Positions 47,401 through 55,335 of a stretch of 64,000 nt of DNA are shown here, piece by piece (the first letter of the stretch is position 1; the number at the start of each line of letters is the position of its first letter). Made by a program: the position numbers and the translations under genes. Source of the stretch: Streptomyces spiroverticillatus (GTDB taxonomy: Bacteria; Actinomycetota; Actinomycetes; Streptomycetales; Streptomycetaceae); NCBI GenBank assembly GCA_014650415.1, contig BMUX01000011.1, forward strand, positions 233,322 through 297,321, in the 5' to 3' direction. Below the pieces are notes generated by a model. The model saw only the letters and a list, made by a program, of their open reading frames with translations, was not told the DNA's origin and ran no database searches.

Positions 47401-47959
47401 GAACGGAATCGCGCGGGGCGTCGTCGTACTCATCGGCATCGAAGCCGACCGGCGCGGAGTCACGCGGTTCGTCGTCATCGGCGACGGCGTCATCCTCAAC
47501 GCCCTTCCCCTCAAGGGAAGTTGCTTCACCGGCTGCGGTCTCGTCATCCGTATCCGCCGTGACGACCGCATCGTCACCACCCCGCGACACGTCATCGCCC
47601 TCGGAGGCGTCGGCCGCAGCCTTCTCCGCCTCCTCCGAGGCCGCCAACTCGGCGAGTTCACGCTTCAGTGCGGCGGGGGAGAAGCGCATGGTCGCACCGC
47701 TCTCCACATCCCCGCCCCCGAAGGCCTCGGCGGCCGCGCCTGTGCCCGTGCCCGCCGCCTCGGAATGCGAATCCGAATCCGACGACCCCGCGTTCTGCGT
47801 GTACCAGGCCGGCGGGGTGTAGTCGATGGTGAACTCGCCCGTCCGGTCGACCTGGTCGACCTGTTCGGCCCGGTCGGCCTCCGCGCCGGGCGACTCCTCG
47901 ACGGGCGGGCTGACGGGCACGTTCCAGCCCTCGCGGATCTCGTCCCGCTCGCTGTTCAC
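44471..47959 (-). CDS. EspI-like MinD/ParA-family ATPase of the type VII secretion cluster
   Basis: A 1162-residue protein. The N-terminal 650 residues are acidic, then Pro/Ala-rich, with about eight copies of GYGFPQP. A MinD-like ATPase domain follows at about residues 670-930: deviant Walker A SLKGGVGKTTT, DANPDAGTLGRR and TDSGTGLLYSAM. The last 220 residues are Gln/Pro/Gly-rich with repeats of PGQPGAQPLPGQP. EspI proteins of mycobacterial ESX systems share this plan and regulate secretion by ATP level; the role here is inferred from that and from position. GTG 47959 is preceded by a perfect AGGAGG. Confidence 0.85.
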   Translation of the reverse strand: MNSERDEIREGWNVPVSPPVEESPGAEADRAEQVDQVDRTGEFTIDYTPPAWYTQNAGSSDSDSHSEAAGTGTGAAAEAFGGGDVESGATMRFSPAALKRELAELAASEEAEKAAADASEGDDVSRGGDDAVVTADTDDETAAGEATSLEGKGVEDDAVADDDEPRDSAPVGFDADEYDDAPRDSVPHGFLSDDAGTDSAGRDKEHEAEDDAPEAVVAEAEEPGAPEDGITDAVPADAPAADAPAAVDEPQDTPPSGSAAVQPWTPPAPAQGSSLPPLPPAFRPAAPTTAPQWPAPAPPPSSSAWPTPAPSSETSGQRAQVSSGFPEDAAVPQQGGYGYPQPEAADAGAAQGGFPAPQPPVLGAPQPPVPSAALPPQSGGAEAPFGTQPPQPVVGEGATPFPQAPSAPGVPVSGYGFPQPDAPAAPAPAPAPAPESGYGLPQPGATPAPAPAPGSGYGFPQPGTALAVPGAPDAPGAPAVVPPPAQPGAPEAPQPPAPSAPQPPFAAQPAPAPGTPDAPGGYGFPQPTAPNSPTPPAGSAVPQPEPAAPAEGGYGFPHPGAQAPAQGGYGFPQPEAAQAQAQAPQAPAPAAPQPQAPVDPRTGAAWPVAPDPRQAAHPGAPLGYTAAVELSSERLLRNNKQKPKSSRNPSAGSRFKFGGKKEEAERLRKLELIRTPVLSCYRIAVISLKGGVGKTTTTTALGATLATERQDKILAIDANPDAGTLGRRVRRETGATIRDLVQAIPYLNSYMDIRRFTSQAPSGLEIIANDVDPAVSTAFNDEDYRRAIDVLGKQYPIILTDSGTGLLYSAMRGVLDLADQLIIISTPSVDGASSASTTLDWLSAHGYAELVQRSLTVISGVRETGKMVKVDDIVQHFEQRCRGVVVVPFDEHLAAGAEVDLDMMRPKTRDAYFHLSSLVAEDFVRAQQAQGLWTADGNPPPHLAPPMPGQQHPGQVPGPVPGQYQQPYAAQPQPGQPVQPGQPQPGQHWQQPQPQPAPGEQPGQQAPQYGQFTPDQQAPQNPQAPQPQPLPGQQPPPAQPWQQQPQSPGGWQQPPAPGAQAPVPQGQFPQPQQQFPAPGQPGAQPLPGQPGAQPLPGQPAAQPLPGQAPGPYPGQGQFPAPGQPAAQQPLPGQAPAPGEQPHPDPQESTPGWPQQPPSAPQQ

Positions 47960-48143
47960 ATTGCCTCCTGCTGTGGTCGAGCACCCTGGTGCCGTGCGTG
48001 GTGGGTGGGGTGACCGCTTCCGTCGTCCGATCCGCTCGGCGCTTCCCCGTGTCCTGCGTCGTACGGGCGCACGGCCTGTCCGCGGCCCGCTCCGCGCACA
48101 CGGAACGCATGCGGAACGGGAGCGCCTGCCGGGCCCGTGCGTC

Positions 48144-48149
48144 AGCCTA
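48144..48149 (-). promoter_or_regulatory. Putative -10 box for the EspI-like gene
   Basis: TAGGCT on the minus strand, about 185 bases before GTG 47959. No strong -35 box is visible. The rest of the 516-bp gap up to bldB holds the repeats at 48221-48271 and the bldB terminator, and no gene that I can support. Confidence 0.4.
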
Positions 48150-48220
48150 GTCGTCGCCCCTGTCCGTACGGCAGGCCCGCTCACCCGGCAAACCGCACCT
48201 CTGACGCCACGCGACGCCCA

Positions 48221-48271
48221 CAAGTGACCCTGTGACGCCACTGTGTGACCGTCAAGTGACCACCAAGTGAC
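48221..48271. repeat. Three CAAGTGAC motifs upstream of the EspI-like gene
   Basis: CAAGTGAC occurs at 48221-48228, 48253-48260 and 48264-48271, spaced 32 and 11 bases, about three and one helical turns. Between them ACGCCACTGTGTGA (48235-48248) resembles part of a BldD operator on the other strand, with mismatches. The same motif, inverted and again 11 bases apart, lies at 44138 and 44149. Confidence 0.5.
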
Positions 48272-48413
48272 CGCCAAAACGGTCACAACTCGACATCTCC
48301 CTACGGAAGGTGACCCGCACCCCTCACCCCGTCCCCGCTTCCCAACAATCGGGTGTCGACCCCTGTGGCATGCGTCATGACCGCACCCCGCAGCCCCCTC
48401 CGCACACGACGAC

Positions 48414-48446
48414 GGGGCGGCCCCGGATCCCTCCGGCCGCCGCCCC
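48414..48446 (-). terminator. Terminator after bldB
   Basis: GGGGCGGC and GCCGCCCC form an 8-bp stem 30 bases beyond the bldB stop on the minus strand. Confidence 0.65.
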
Positions 48447-48475
48447 GCCCGTACCCCGCAACCAGCACCCACCGG

Positions 48476-48709
48476 CTACGTCAGGTCGAACTCCCCGTCC
48501 CGCGCGCCCAGGACGAAGGCCGTCCACTCGGCCTCGGTGTACCGGAGCACCGTCTCGGGGTCCGTGGACGAACGCATCGCGACCGCGCCGCCGGGCAGGT
48601 GCGCGATCTCCACCCGCTCCTCGGCATCCTCGGTACCGGGCGCGCCGAGCCACTCCACATCCGAAATGTCGAGGGCGTAGAGCTCGTCCTTCTCCTGCTG
48701 AGTTCCCAT
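48476..48709 (-). CDS. bldB: Developmental regulator BldB (DUF397)
   Basis: A 77-residue acidic protein made of one DUF397 domain: LYALDISDVEWLGAPG, VEIAHLPGGAVAMRSS, then TVLRYTEAEWTAFVLGARDG. In Streptomyces, bldB mutants fail to form aerial hyphae or antibiotics; BldB is a small self-associating protein without a known DNA-binding motif. ATG 48709 is chosen since AAGGGGA lies eight bases upstream; an open frame extends further and could add about 12-23 residues, close to the length I recall for BldB. It lies between the EspI-like gene and eccE, inside the type VII cluster. Confidence 0.85.
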   Translation of the reverse strand: MGTQQEKDELYALDISDVEWLGAPGTEDAEERVEIAHLPGGAVAMRSSTDPETVLRYTEAEWTAFVLGARDGEFDLT

Positions 48710-48850
48710 TCCGGTGTCCCCTTCGTCACTTCCGCTCGACTCAACCGTCGCCCTCCCGGACGCCGTTGCCAAGCCCATGGTGCCCGATGGCGGGGAGGGG
48801 GATTGCGCCAATGGGCGGTTCGTGCAAGGGAGGGGGCCGGCCCGCACGTC

Positions 48851-49501
48851 TCAACCCCCGTGCCCCGCGGGGTCCATGCGCCGGGGCGGACCGAGCAGTT
48901 CGGCCTCGGAGCGTTCCGGGCCGGTCGTCACCCACTGGTGCTCGGACCCGTCGGCGCACCACAGGGTGACCCCGTCGGCCAGCCCCGGCAGGGCCTCGCG
49001 TTCCGCGGGGGAGAGCGCGAGCAGGCGCCCGAGCCGCTCCGCCTCCTGCGGCGACACCCGCTGCACACCCACCAGCGCCGCATCGCGTACGAGACCGGGC
49101 GCCACCGGACTCAGATACGGCAGCAGCGTCAGCACCGACTGCCAGGGCGCGGGCACCACCCGCCCCCGGGGCGGCCGCATCCCACAGTCCCGTACGACCA
49201 GGGCCGGACGCCCCTCGCCCGCCCCCAGCACCGGAACCCGCCCCACCCCGTACACCTCCGCACCGACCGCCCCGGCAACCCCCGCCCACAGCCCGGCCCG
49301 CGCCGTCTCGACCACGACCCGCACCCCGCCCCGCGCGGCCCGCAGCGCCAGCACCTGCGCCGTCCACACGCCGCCGATCAGCACCACGTCGTACGGAACG
49401 GGCCGATGCACCCCGAGCAACAGCAGCCGCCCCTCGCCGTCCACCCCGACGGGCACGCCGTCGTCGCCGACCGGCAGACGGAAACGCACCGGACTCCTCA
49501 T
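48851..49501 (-). CDS. Unknown protein coupled to eccE
   Basis: A 216-residue protein. It begins MRSPVRFRLPVGDDGVPVGV and has alternating hydrophobic strands and helices (YDVVLIGGVWTAQVLALRAA), suggesting an alpha/beta domain, and no signal peptide or membrane helix. ATG 49501 overlaps the eccE stop by four bases, so the two are probably co-translated and may act together at the secretion machine. I do not recognise a family. The C-terminus ends PPRRMDPAGHGG. Confidence 0.8.
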   Translation of the reverse strand: MRSPVRFRLPVGDDGVPVGVDGEGRLLLLGVHRPVPYDVVLIGGVWTAQVLALRAARGGVRVVVETARAGLWAGVAGAVGAEVYGVGRVPVLGAGEGRPALVVRDCGMRPPRGRVVPAPWQSVLTLLPYLSPVAPGLVRDAALVGVQRVSPQEAERLGRLLALSPAEREALPGLADGVTLWCADGSEHQWVTTGPERSEAELLGPPRRMDPAGHGG

Positions 49502-50604
49502 CGCGCACCCCCGAGCGGCAGCGTGGCCAGCAGCCCGGGAAGCTGTTCCCGGTCCAGCCGTACGAGATCCAGCCGCGCCGCCCGGGCCGCCCACCCCAAC
49601 TCCGCCTCCAGGAAGCCCGGTTCACCCTCGCCGGTGACCCGCACATGCGCTGCGGGACCCGCCGCGCCGCCCGCCCCGGGGTGCCGCAGCGTCAGGCTCA
49701 GCGTGGCCGCCGCCTCCGGGGGCAGTGCGGCGGCGAGCGCGGCGGCATCGGTCGGGGGCGGCGCGGCGGCGCCACGCGGGCCGCCCCCGACCTCGTACGC
49801 GACATGCGTCAGCCCCTCGGCACGCCACGCCCGCACGGACTCGCCCCCCGGCCCCGCCCCCGCAGGCTGCGCCCCCGCCCTGGGAAGCCCCGCCGCCTCA
49901 AGCGCCGCGTCCAGCCCCTCCCGGTCCAGGACCGTCGCCCGCAGCCCGCGCACCCCCGTCAACCGGCTCGCCACATGATCGGCGGCCCGCACCAGACACC
50001 GCTGCGCCCCGCCGAACCCGCCCCCACGCGCGGCCACCGCCTCCGGACACAGCTCCGGCTCCAGCCGCAACGCCACCCACGTCGACCGCACGCCGGGTGC
50101 GCCCCCGGCTGTGGACGCCCCCCGCACCTGCTGCACCACCTGCACCGACGCCAGCACGACGTCGTCCACCTCCAAGGCTTCCCCGAGCAGCTCCCACGGA
50201 AGTTCCACGCCGCAGCCCGCCGGGCGCAGCCCCGTACCGGAGGCCTCGACCCGGACGACCGCCGTCAGGAACGTCCCGTCGCCGACCATCCCGACACCAC
50301 GGGCCCCGTCGGCCCCGCGCCGTCTCTCGTACGTGTACGAATCGAGCCCCGCCCACCCACAAGCGGAATCCCCGCGCCGCCGCCGGGCCCGGAACTTCGC
50401 CGCCACCGCGAGCCACCCGTACGCACTCCGGCCGCCCCGGAGCGGCGCGGCCAGCGCAAGTCCCGCCGCCCCGAAGGCGATTCCCGGCACGGCCCACTCC
50501 TGGCCGCCCGCGACGCTCGCCGCAGCCACCGCGAGGGCGCATTCGCAGAGCGCCAACTCCCGTAATCCGAAAGACCTGTTGAGCACGCGCACTCTCGTCC
50601 CCAT
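49498..50604 (-). CDS. eccE: Type VII secretion protein EccE
   Basis: A 368-residue membrane component. Two hydrophobic segments near the N-terminus (ALAVAAASVAGGQEWAVPGI, AFGAAGLALAAPL) match the EccE topology, followed by a cytoplasmic domain with SYTYERRRGADGARGVG, DGTFLTAVVRVEA and VDDVVLASVQVVQQ. It belongs to the EccBCDE core complex. It is divergent from eccB across 153 bases that should hold both promoters. Confidence 0.85.
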   Translation of the reverse strand: MGTRVRVLNRSFGLRELALCECALAVAAASVAGGQEWAVPGIAFGAAGLALAAPLRGGRSAYGWLAVAAKFRARRRRGDSACGWAGLDSYTYERRRGADGARGVGMVGDGTFLTAVVRVEASGTGLRPAGCGVELPWELLGEALEVDDVVLASVQVVQQVRGASTAGGAPGVRSTWVALRLEPELCPEAVAARGGGFGGAQRCLVRAADHVASRLTGVRGLRATVLDREGLDAALEAAGLPRAGAQPAGAGPGGESVRAWRAEGLTHVAYEVGGGPRGAAAPPPTDAAALAAALPPEAAATLSLTLRHPGAGGAAGPAAHVRVTGEGEPGFLEAELGWAARAARLDLVRLDREQLPGLLATLPLGGAR

Positions 50605-50757
50605 CGCCGTACCGAATCCTGCGGCCGTAACCCCCGCTTCCGTACGGGAGTTGACGGAGCGTTCACCCTATCTGAGCTGTGAGTGACCGAATTCACGGTC
50701 GGCGGCGACGGGGGAGGGGTCCGAAAGCGGCGACCGGGGGAGAGTGGCGGCGGTCCG

Positions 50758-52266
50758 ATGGCATCACGACGAGACGAACTCAACGCATACGTCTTCGCGA
50801 AGCGGAGGCTGGTCGCACAGTTCCTCCACCCCACGTCGACCGGCTCGGAGGAGGGCGCTCCCCGCCCTCTGCGGGCCGTCCTGCCGGGGGTGCTGGCGGG
50901 GGTGGTGGGGCTGGCGGGGTTCGGGGTGTGGGGGTTGCTGCGGCCGGCGGCGCCGCCCGAGTGGAACAAGGCGTACGCGAACGTCATCGTCGCGAATCCG
51001 TCCACCACCCGCTATGTGGTGCTCCGGACGAACGGGAAGGAGCAGCTCCACCCCGTCCTGAACATGGCCTCCGCCCGCCTGCTGGTGAACCCGGGGCGCA
51101 ACGGCGAAACATCCGTCATCAGGGTCGCCGATTCCATCATCGACGATCCCCGGATCCTGCGCGGCCCGACCGTCGGCATCCCGTACGCACCGGACCGCCT
51201 GCCGTCCCCGCGCGAAGCCGGCACCGCCAAGCCCTGGATCGTCTGCGACCGCCCGCAGAACCAGGGCAAGGACGTGCAGACGGCGGTCTTCGTCCTCTCG
51301 GGGAAGGACGAGGCGGACTTCGGCAAGCGACAACTGCTGCGCAACGACGCGTTGTTGTACGTCCGCAGCACGGCGAAGGGCGGCAAGCACCACCTGGTGG
51401 ACGCGTCCGGGACCTCGTACGTGATCAGGCCCGAGGACGACCTGCTGGTGAGGCTGCTCGCCGGTGACGAGGCCCCCCGCCCGGTGTCGGAGGAGTGGCT
51501 CAGGACGCTCCACCACGGGACACCCCTCTCCATGCCCGAGGTGCCCGGAGCGAGCGGCGTGTCCAAGGCTCCGGGACTGTCCCCGCCGTACAACCGGGTG
51601 GGCACCCTCCTGGAAGGGCGCGAAGGAGACGGCGTGCAACGCTACGTCGTCCTGCGCGACCGCGTCGCACCGGTCACGGACTTCGTCGCCAAGCTGCTGC
51701 GCGGCAGCGGGAAACTGCCGCCGCCCCCGCCCGGTCGTGACTACCACCGGGTGGACGGCCTCATGCCGGGCGCCGACTTCGCACCTCCCGGATCCGACCG
51801 GTGGCCCACCGTGGATTCCGCGGTGCGGTCCTCTTCAGGGGCCACCACCTGCTCCGTCCTCCACTCCGTCAACCCCTCCACCGGCCGTACCACCCTCGGC
51901 ATCTGGTCCGGCCCCGACTTCCCGCACGCCCTCCCCGGCGCCACCACCCCTGCCTACGTCACCCCCGGCTCCGGCCAGCTCTTCCGCCAGTTCACCGGCA
52001 CCCGGACGGACATCGGCCCGGTCTTCCTCGCCACGGACGCGGGCTTCCGCCACTCCCTCCAGACCAAGGGCATCGCCGAACCAGGCGACTCGGGCTACCG
52101 CGACGGCCCCGACCCGGCGGCGGACATGCGGGCCCCGAAGACCGCGATGGACCTCCTCGGCTACTCCGACGCGGCCTGCACCCCGATCCCGGCCGCCTGG
52201 TCCTCGCTGCTGCCGACCGGCCCCCGCCTGTCGACCGGCGCGGCGGTACAGGTGCAGGGCTCATGA
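50758..52266 (+). CDS. eccB: Type VII secretion protein EccB
   Basis: A 502-residue core component. It begins with the family hallmark MASRRDELNAYVFAKRRLVA, has one membrane helix at about residues 42-62 (VLPGVLAGVVGLAGFGVWGL), and a large outside domain with the repeat fold of EccB proteins (YVVLRTNGKEQLHPVLNMAS, IPYAPDRLP). ATG 50758 is chosen from this hallmark over an in-frame GTG at 50683. Its stop overlaps mycP by four bases. Confidence 0.93.
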   Translation: MASRRDELNAYVFAKRRLVAQFLHPTSTGSEEGAPRPLRAVLPGVLAGVVGLAGFGVWGLLRPAAPPEWNKAYANVIVANPSTTRYVVLRTNGKEQLHPVLNMASARLLVNPGRNGETSVIRVADSIIDDPRILRGPTVGIPYAPDRLPSPREAGTAKPWIVCDRPQNQGKDVQTAVFVLSGKDEADFGKRQLLRNDALLYVRSTAKGGKHHLVDASGTSYVIRPEDDLLVRLLAGDEAPRPVSEEWLRTLHHGTPLSMPEVPGASGVSKAPGLSPPYNRVGTLLEGREGDGVQRYVVLRDRVAPVTDFVAKLLRGSGKLPPPPPGRDYHRVDGLMPGADFAPPGSDRWPTVDSAVRSSSGATTCSVLHSVNPSTGRTTLGIWSGPDFPHALPGATTPAYVTPGSGQLFRQFTGTRTDIGPVFLATDAGFRHSLQTKGIAEPGDSGYRDGPDPAADMRAPKTAMDLLGYSDAACTPIPAAWSSLLPTGPRLSTGAAVQVQGS

Positions 52267-53513
52267 GGCGCACCCCGAACTCGTACCGCCGTACGGTCCG
52301 CCGTGGCGCGGCCACCTTCGCGCTGGCGGTGCTCTGGCTGCCGTCGGCGCAGGCGCGGGGGCAGGAGGCGACCTGGGGCGACGCGGGACCGTGCACCTTC
52401 GGTGCGAAGCCGTACGGGGGCCGTCCGTGGCCGCTGCAACGCCTTCAGCTGAACGAGATCTGGGAGAAGTCGCCGGGGCGGGGGAAGGGCGTGCGGGTCG
52501 CGGTGATCGATTCCGGCGTTGACGTGAAGAATCCGCAGCTCAAGCAAGCGGTGGACCGAAACGCGGGCGGCAACTTCCTGCCTGGCGAACACCCGGGGAA
52601 GGACGATCCGCGAGGCACCACCGACGAAGTCGGCCACGGCACCAAAGTCGCCGGAATCATCGCCGCCCGCCCGCACCCGGACACGGGCTTCGTCGGCCTG
52701 GCCCCGGAGGCCACGATCATCCCGATCGACCAGAACGACGCCGAGGGCAGAGGTACACCGGGCCTCCTGGCGCAGGCCATCGACCATGCCAGGGATCACG
52801 GTGCCCAGATCATCAACATCTCCCAGGACACCAGCGACACCTCGGACCAGCCCGACCTGAAGCGTGCGGTGAAGGCCGCCCTCGACAAGGACATCGTCAT
52901 CATCGCCTCCGCCGGCAACAACGGCACCGACGGCAAGGCCAAACCCACCTACCCCGCCTCCTACCAGGGCGTCCTCGCCGTCGCCTCCTCCGACCGCGAC
53001 AACGAACGCGCCTACTTCTCCCAGACCGGCACCTTCGTCGGCATCGCCGCCCCCGGCACGGACATCGTCTCGACCGTCCCCCGCGGCGGCCACTGCACCG
53101 ACAGCGGTACGAGCTTCTCGGCCCCGTACGTCGCCGGACTGGCAGCCCTCATCAAGTCCAAGCACGACGACTGGACCGGGGCCGAAATCGTCACCCAGAT
53201 CCAGCAGACCGCCGAACGCTCCTCCCCGGGCCCCGACCCCCTCCTCGGCTGGGGCGTCGCCGACCCCCTGCGCGCCCTCACCGACGACGCGCACCCCCGC
53301 TCCCACCCCGTCGCCGAACGCCCGCCCCGCGCACAGACGCCCGACCCCCTGCACGCCCCCACCGGCGAAACACCGCAGGAACGGACCGTACGCCTGTCGG
53401 TGTACGTCCTGACCGCCGCCGCAGTGGCCCTCGCAGCGCTCACGGGCGCGGCCGTGGCGGTACGGGACGCGAGGCGTCGCGGACGGCGGACGCCGAAGCC
53501 CCCGGCGACCTGA
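52263..53513 (+). CDS. mycP: Mycosin subtilisin-type protease
   Basis: A 416-residue membrane-anchored S8 protease of type VII systems. The signal peptide is TFALAVLWLPSAQA; the catalytic triad appears in AVIDSGVD, GHGTKVAG and GTSFSAPYVAGL, with the oxyanion ASAGNNG. Cys residues in GPCTFG and GHCTDSG could form the mycosin disulfide. A C-terminal membrane helix (VYVLTAAAVALAALTGAAVA) and basic tail follow. Mycosins cut some substrates and stabilise the complex. Coupled to eccB by ATGA overlap. Confidence 0.95.
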   Translation: MRRTPNSYRRTVRRGAATFALAVLWLPSAQARGQEATWGDAGPCTFGAKPYGGRPWPLQRLQLNEIWEKSPGRGKGVRVAVIDSGVDVKNPQLKQAVDRNAGGNFLPGEHPGKDDPRGTTDEVGHGTKVAGIIAARPHPDTGFVGLAPEATIIPIDQNDAEGRGTPGLLAQAIDHARDHGAQIINISQDTSDTSDQPDLKRAVKAALDKDIVIIASAGNNGTDGKAKPTYPASYQGVLAVASSDRDNERAYFSQTGTFVGIAAPGTDIVSTVPRGGHCTDSGTSFSAPYVAGLAALIKSKHDDWTGAEIVTQIQQTAERSSPGPDPLLGWGVADPLRALTDDAHPRSHPVAERPPRAQTPDPLHAPTGETPQERTVRLSVYVLTAAAVALAALTGAAVAVRDARRRGRRTPKPPAT

Positions 53514-53694
53514 CACCACCCGCCGAACGGCAGTCGCAATACGCCCCACGACAGGCCCCGCCGCCCCCGCCGCACCACCCCGACAACAGCCCCTGACCAG
53601 CCACTTGACCCACCCGGACCCCCGGTCCGATGGCACGCTCAACCGATCAACACCAACTCCCCCCACCCACCCCACTCGTGGAGAAAGGAGCCCC

Positions 53695-54117
53695 GTGCGA
53701 GACGGAGACCGCACCCCCGCACCGGCCGCCTCCATTGCTCCGGGCGGCGACCTGGCCCGGGGCGCGGACGCGCTGCGCAGCTTCCGCGCCCGGGTGCACG
53801 CGATGCTCGTCGCGTTCGAGGACGGCCCGGCCGGCCCGGGAAAGCTGGCGGCCCACCGCCTCACCCGCGCAGATCTGGGCGCACCGAACACACCCTTCCC
53901 GGAGGCGGACGACCTGTACGCGCAGTACCGGCGCGTACACCTGGGCCTGGTGAAGCTGTCCCGCTCCCTCACCGAGCAGATCGAGTGCCTGTCGATCGCG
54001 GTGCACGGCGCGGAAGTCGGCTTCGACAACCTGGAGGAGGACCAACGCCGCCGCTTCTGGTCCATCCGTGCCCGTACGGAATCCCTCACGGAACGCGAAG
54101 GGCGGGCCGACGCATGA
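53695..54117 (+). CDS. Small helical type VII-associated protein
   Basis: A 140-residue protein, mostly alpha-helical after a short Pro/Ala-rich N-terminus. Helices include ALRSFRARVHAMLVAFEDG and YRRVHLGLVKLSRSLTEQIE, with a final charged segment. Its size and helical-hairpin pattern resemble WXG100-like partners, though no WXG turn is seen. GTG 53695 is preceded by GAGAAAGGAG. It is translationally coupled (ATGA) to the WXG/Pro-rich protein that follows, so it may be that protein's partner or chaperone. Confidence 0.78.
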   Translation: MRDGDRTPAPAASIAPGGDLARGADALRSFRARVHAMLVAFEDGPAGPGKLAAHRLTRADLGAPNTPFPEADDLYAQYRRVHLGLVKLSRSLTEQIECLSIAVHGAEVGFDNLEEDQRRRFWSIRARTESLTEREGRADA

Positions 54118-55319
54118 CCAGCAGCTTCGAGAACCACCGCCTGAACACGATGATCGACCTGGTCGAGGCCGCGAACCCCCGGTCGGTGGCGGGCGCGGCG
54201 CTCGCACTGGCCGGAGTGCGCGAGGAGTTCGCGCGGGCCGCGGTCGAACTGCGGCGCCGGGTGGGCGCCGTGGAGTGGAAGGGCGAGGCGGAACGGGAGT
54301 TCCACCGCTTCGGCACCCGCCTGGCCGACCATGCGGACGACCTGGGCACGTACGCGGGCATCGTCGCCGGTCAACTGGAGGAGGCAGCAGGTGGTTTGAC
54401 GTCGGTACGGAACTCCCTGCCGCCCCGCAGCACGTCCCCGGACGGGGGCCTGCCGGGAGGGCCCGACGAACCGCACCGCCAGGAGGCGCTGAACCAGCTC
54501 AACCGGCTGGCCTCCTTCTACGCGGTGTCCGGCTCGACCCTGGCTTCGGCGGAGCCGCCCGTCCTCGGCGCGGACCTGCGTACGGAGGTACCGAGACCCG
54601 CATCAGCGCCGGCGGGCGGGAGCGGCACGGGCACGCCGACGTCCCCGAGCGGCCCGCACACACGGGCCGACCAGCCCGGACCGGCCCTCCCCGGCCCGCG
54701 CGCCCCACTCCACGCGTCGGCCCACGCGGGGGAGGAGGCCGCCCCGCACACCCAGGACACCCTGGCCGCCGGTGGACTGCCGCACCCTTCCCCCGCAACC
54801 GCACCCACACAGCAGCCGGCTGCCCTCACCACGATGGAACTCAACAGCCTGACCCCGGGAACCCAACCGGCCCCACCACTGGCGCCTCCCGTGCAAGCCC
54901 AACACTCGGCCCCCGCACCGGCACTTGGCGGCCCATCACCCCTCCCCGCAGCGATCGCGGGAGGCCTGGCCATCCCCCTGACCGCCCGCAGCACGGCACC
55001 CCCACCACCGGCCTACGGTTCCGCCGCCACCCCGACCACTCCCGGCGGCACCGTCCGCGCGGGCAGCACCCCACCCACCCCACCCCCACGCCCCCTCCCG
55101 GGCATCCCGGGGGTAACGGGCGGCACCCCCGCCCGGGCGACCTCTCCCACCCCGCGTCCCGCCTTCACGCAGGGCGGCACGGGCCTGGTCCGCCCCCAGC
55201 CGACCACCGCTCCCCGCAAGGACGGCCGCCGCCGCACGGGCCCCCAGTCCAGGGCCACGGAAGACCCCGAGACGTGGACCTCTCCACACCCCCCGACCAC
55301 CCCCGCAGTCATCACCTGA
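54114..55319 (+). CDS. WXG100-like domain fused to a long Pro-rich tail
   Basis: A 401-residue protein. The first 110 residues form a helical hairpin with a WXG-type turn (VEWKGEAEREFHRF), as in EsxA-like proteins. Residues about 150-401 are low-complexity and rich in Pro, Ala, Thr and Gly with no predicted structure. The plan resembles the PPE and EspB substrates of mycobacterial ESX systems, so it is probably secreted; this is inferred. It overlaps the preceding small gene and lies 16 bases before esxB. Confidence 0.75.
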   Translation: MTSSFENHRLNTMIDLVEAANPRSVAGAALALAGVREEFARAAVELRRRVGAVEWKGEAEREFHRFGTRLADHADDLGTYAGIVAGQLEEAAGGLTSVRNSLPPRSTSPDGGLPGGPDEPHRQEALNQLNRLASFYAVSGSTLASAEPPVLGADLRTEVPRPASAPAGGSGTGTPTSPSGPHTRADQPGPALPGPRAPLHASAHAGEEAAPHTQDTLAAGGLPHPSPATAPTQQPAALTTMELNSLTPGTQPAPPLAPPVQAQHSAPAPALGGPSPLPAAIAGGLAIPLTARSTAPPPPAYGSAATPTTPGGTVRAGSTPPTPPPRPLPGIPGVTGGTPARATSPTPRPAFTQGGTGLVRPQPTTAPRKDGRRRTGPQSRATEDPETWTSPHPPTTPAVIT

Positions 55320-55335
55320 GGAGGAGACCCCACCC

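Noticed and set aside
44426..48013. A + strand frame of nearly 1200 codons opposite the EspI-like gene
   Set aside because: It mirrors the repeats of the real gene and lacks the MinD motifs and any plausible start.
50683..50757. Longer eccB from GTG 50683
   Set aside because: The family start MASRRDELNAY begins at 50758; the extra residues are Gly/Arg-rich and unlike other EccB proteins.
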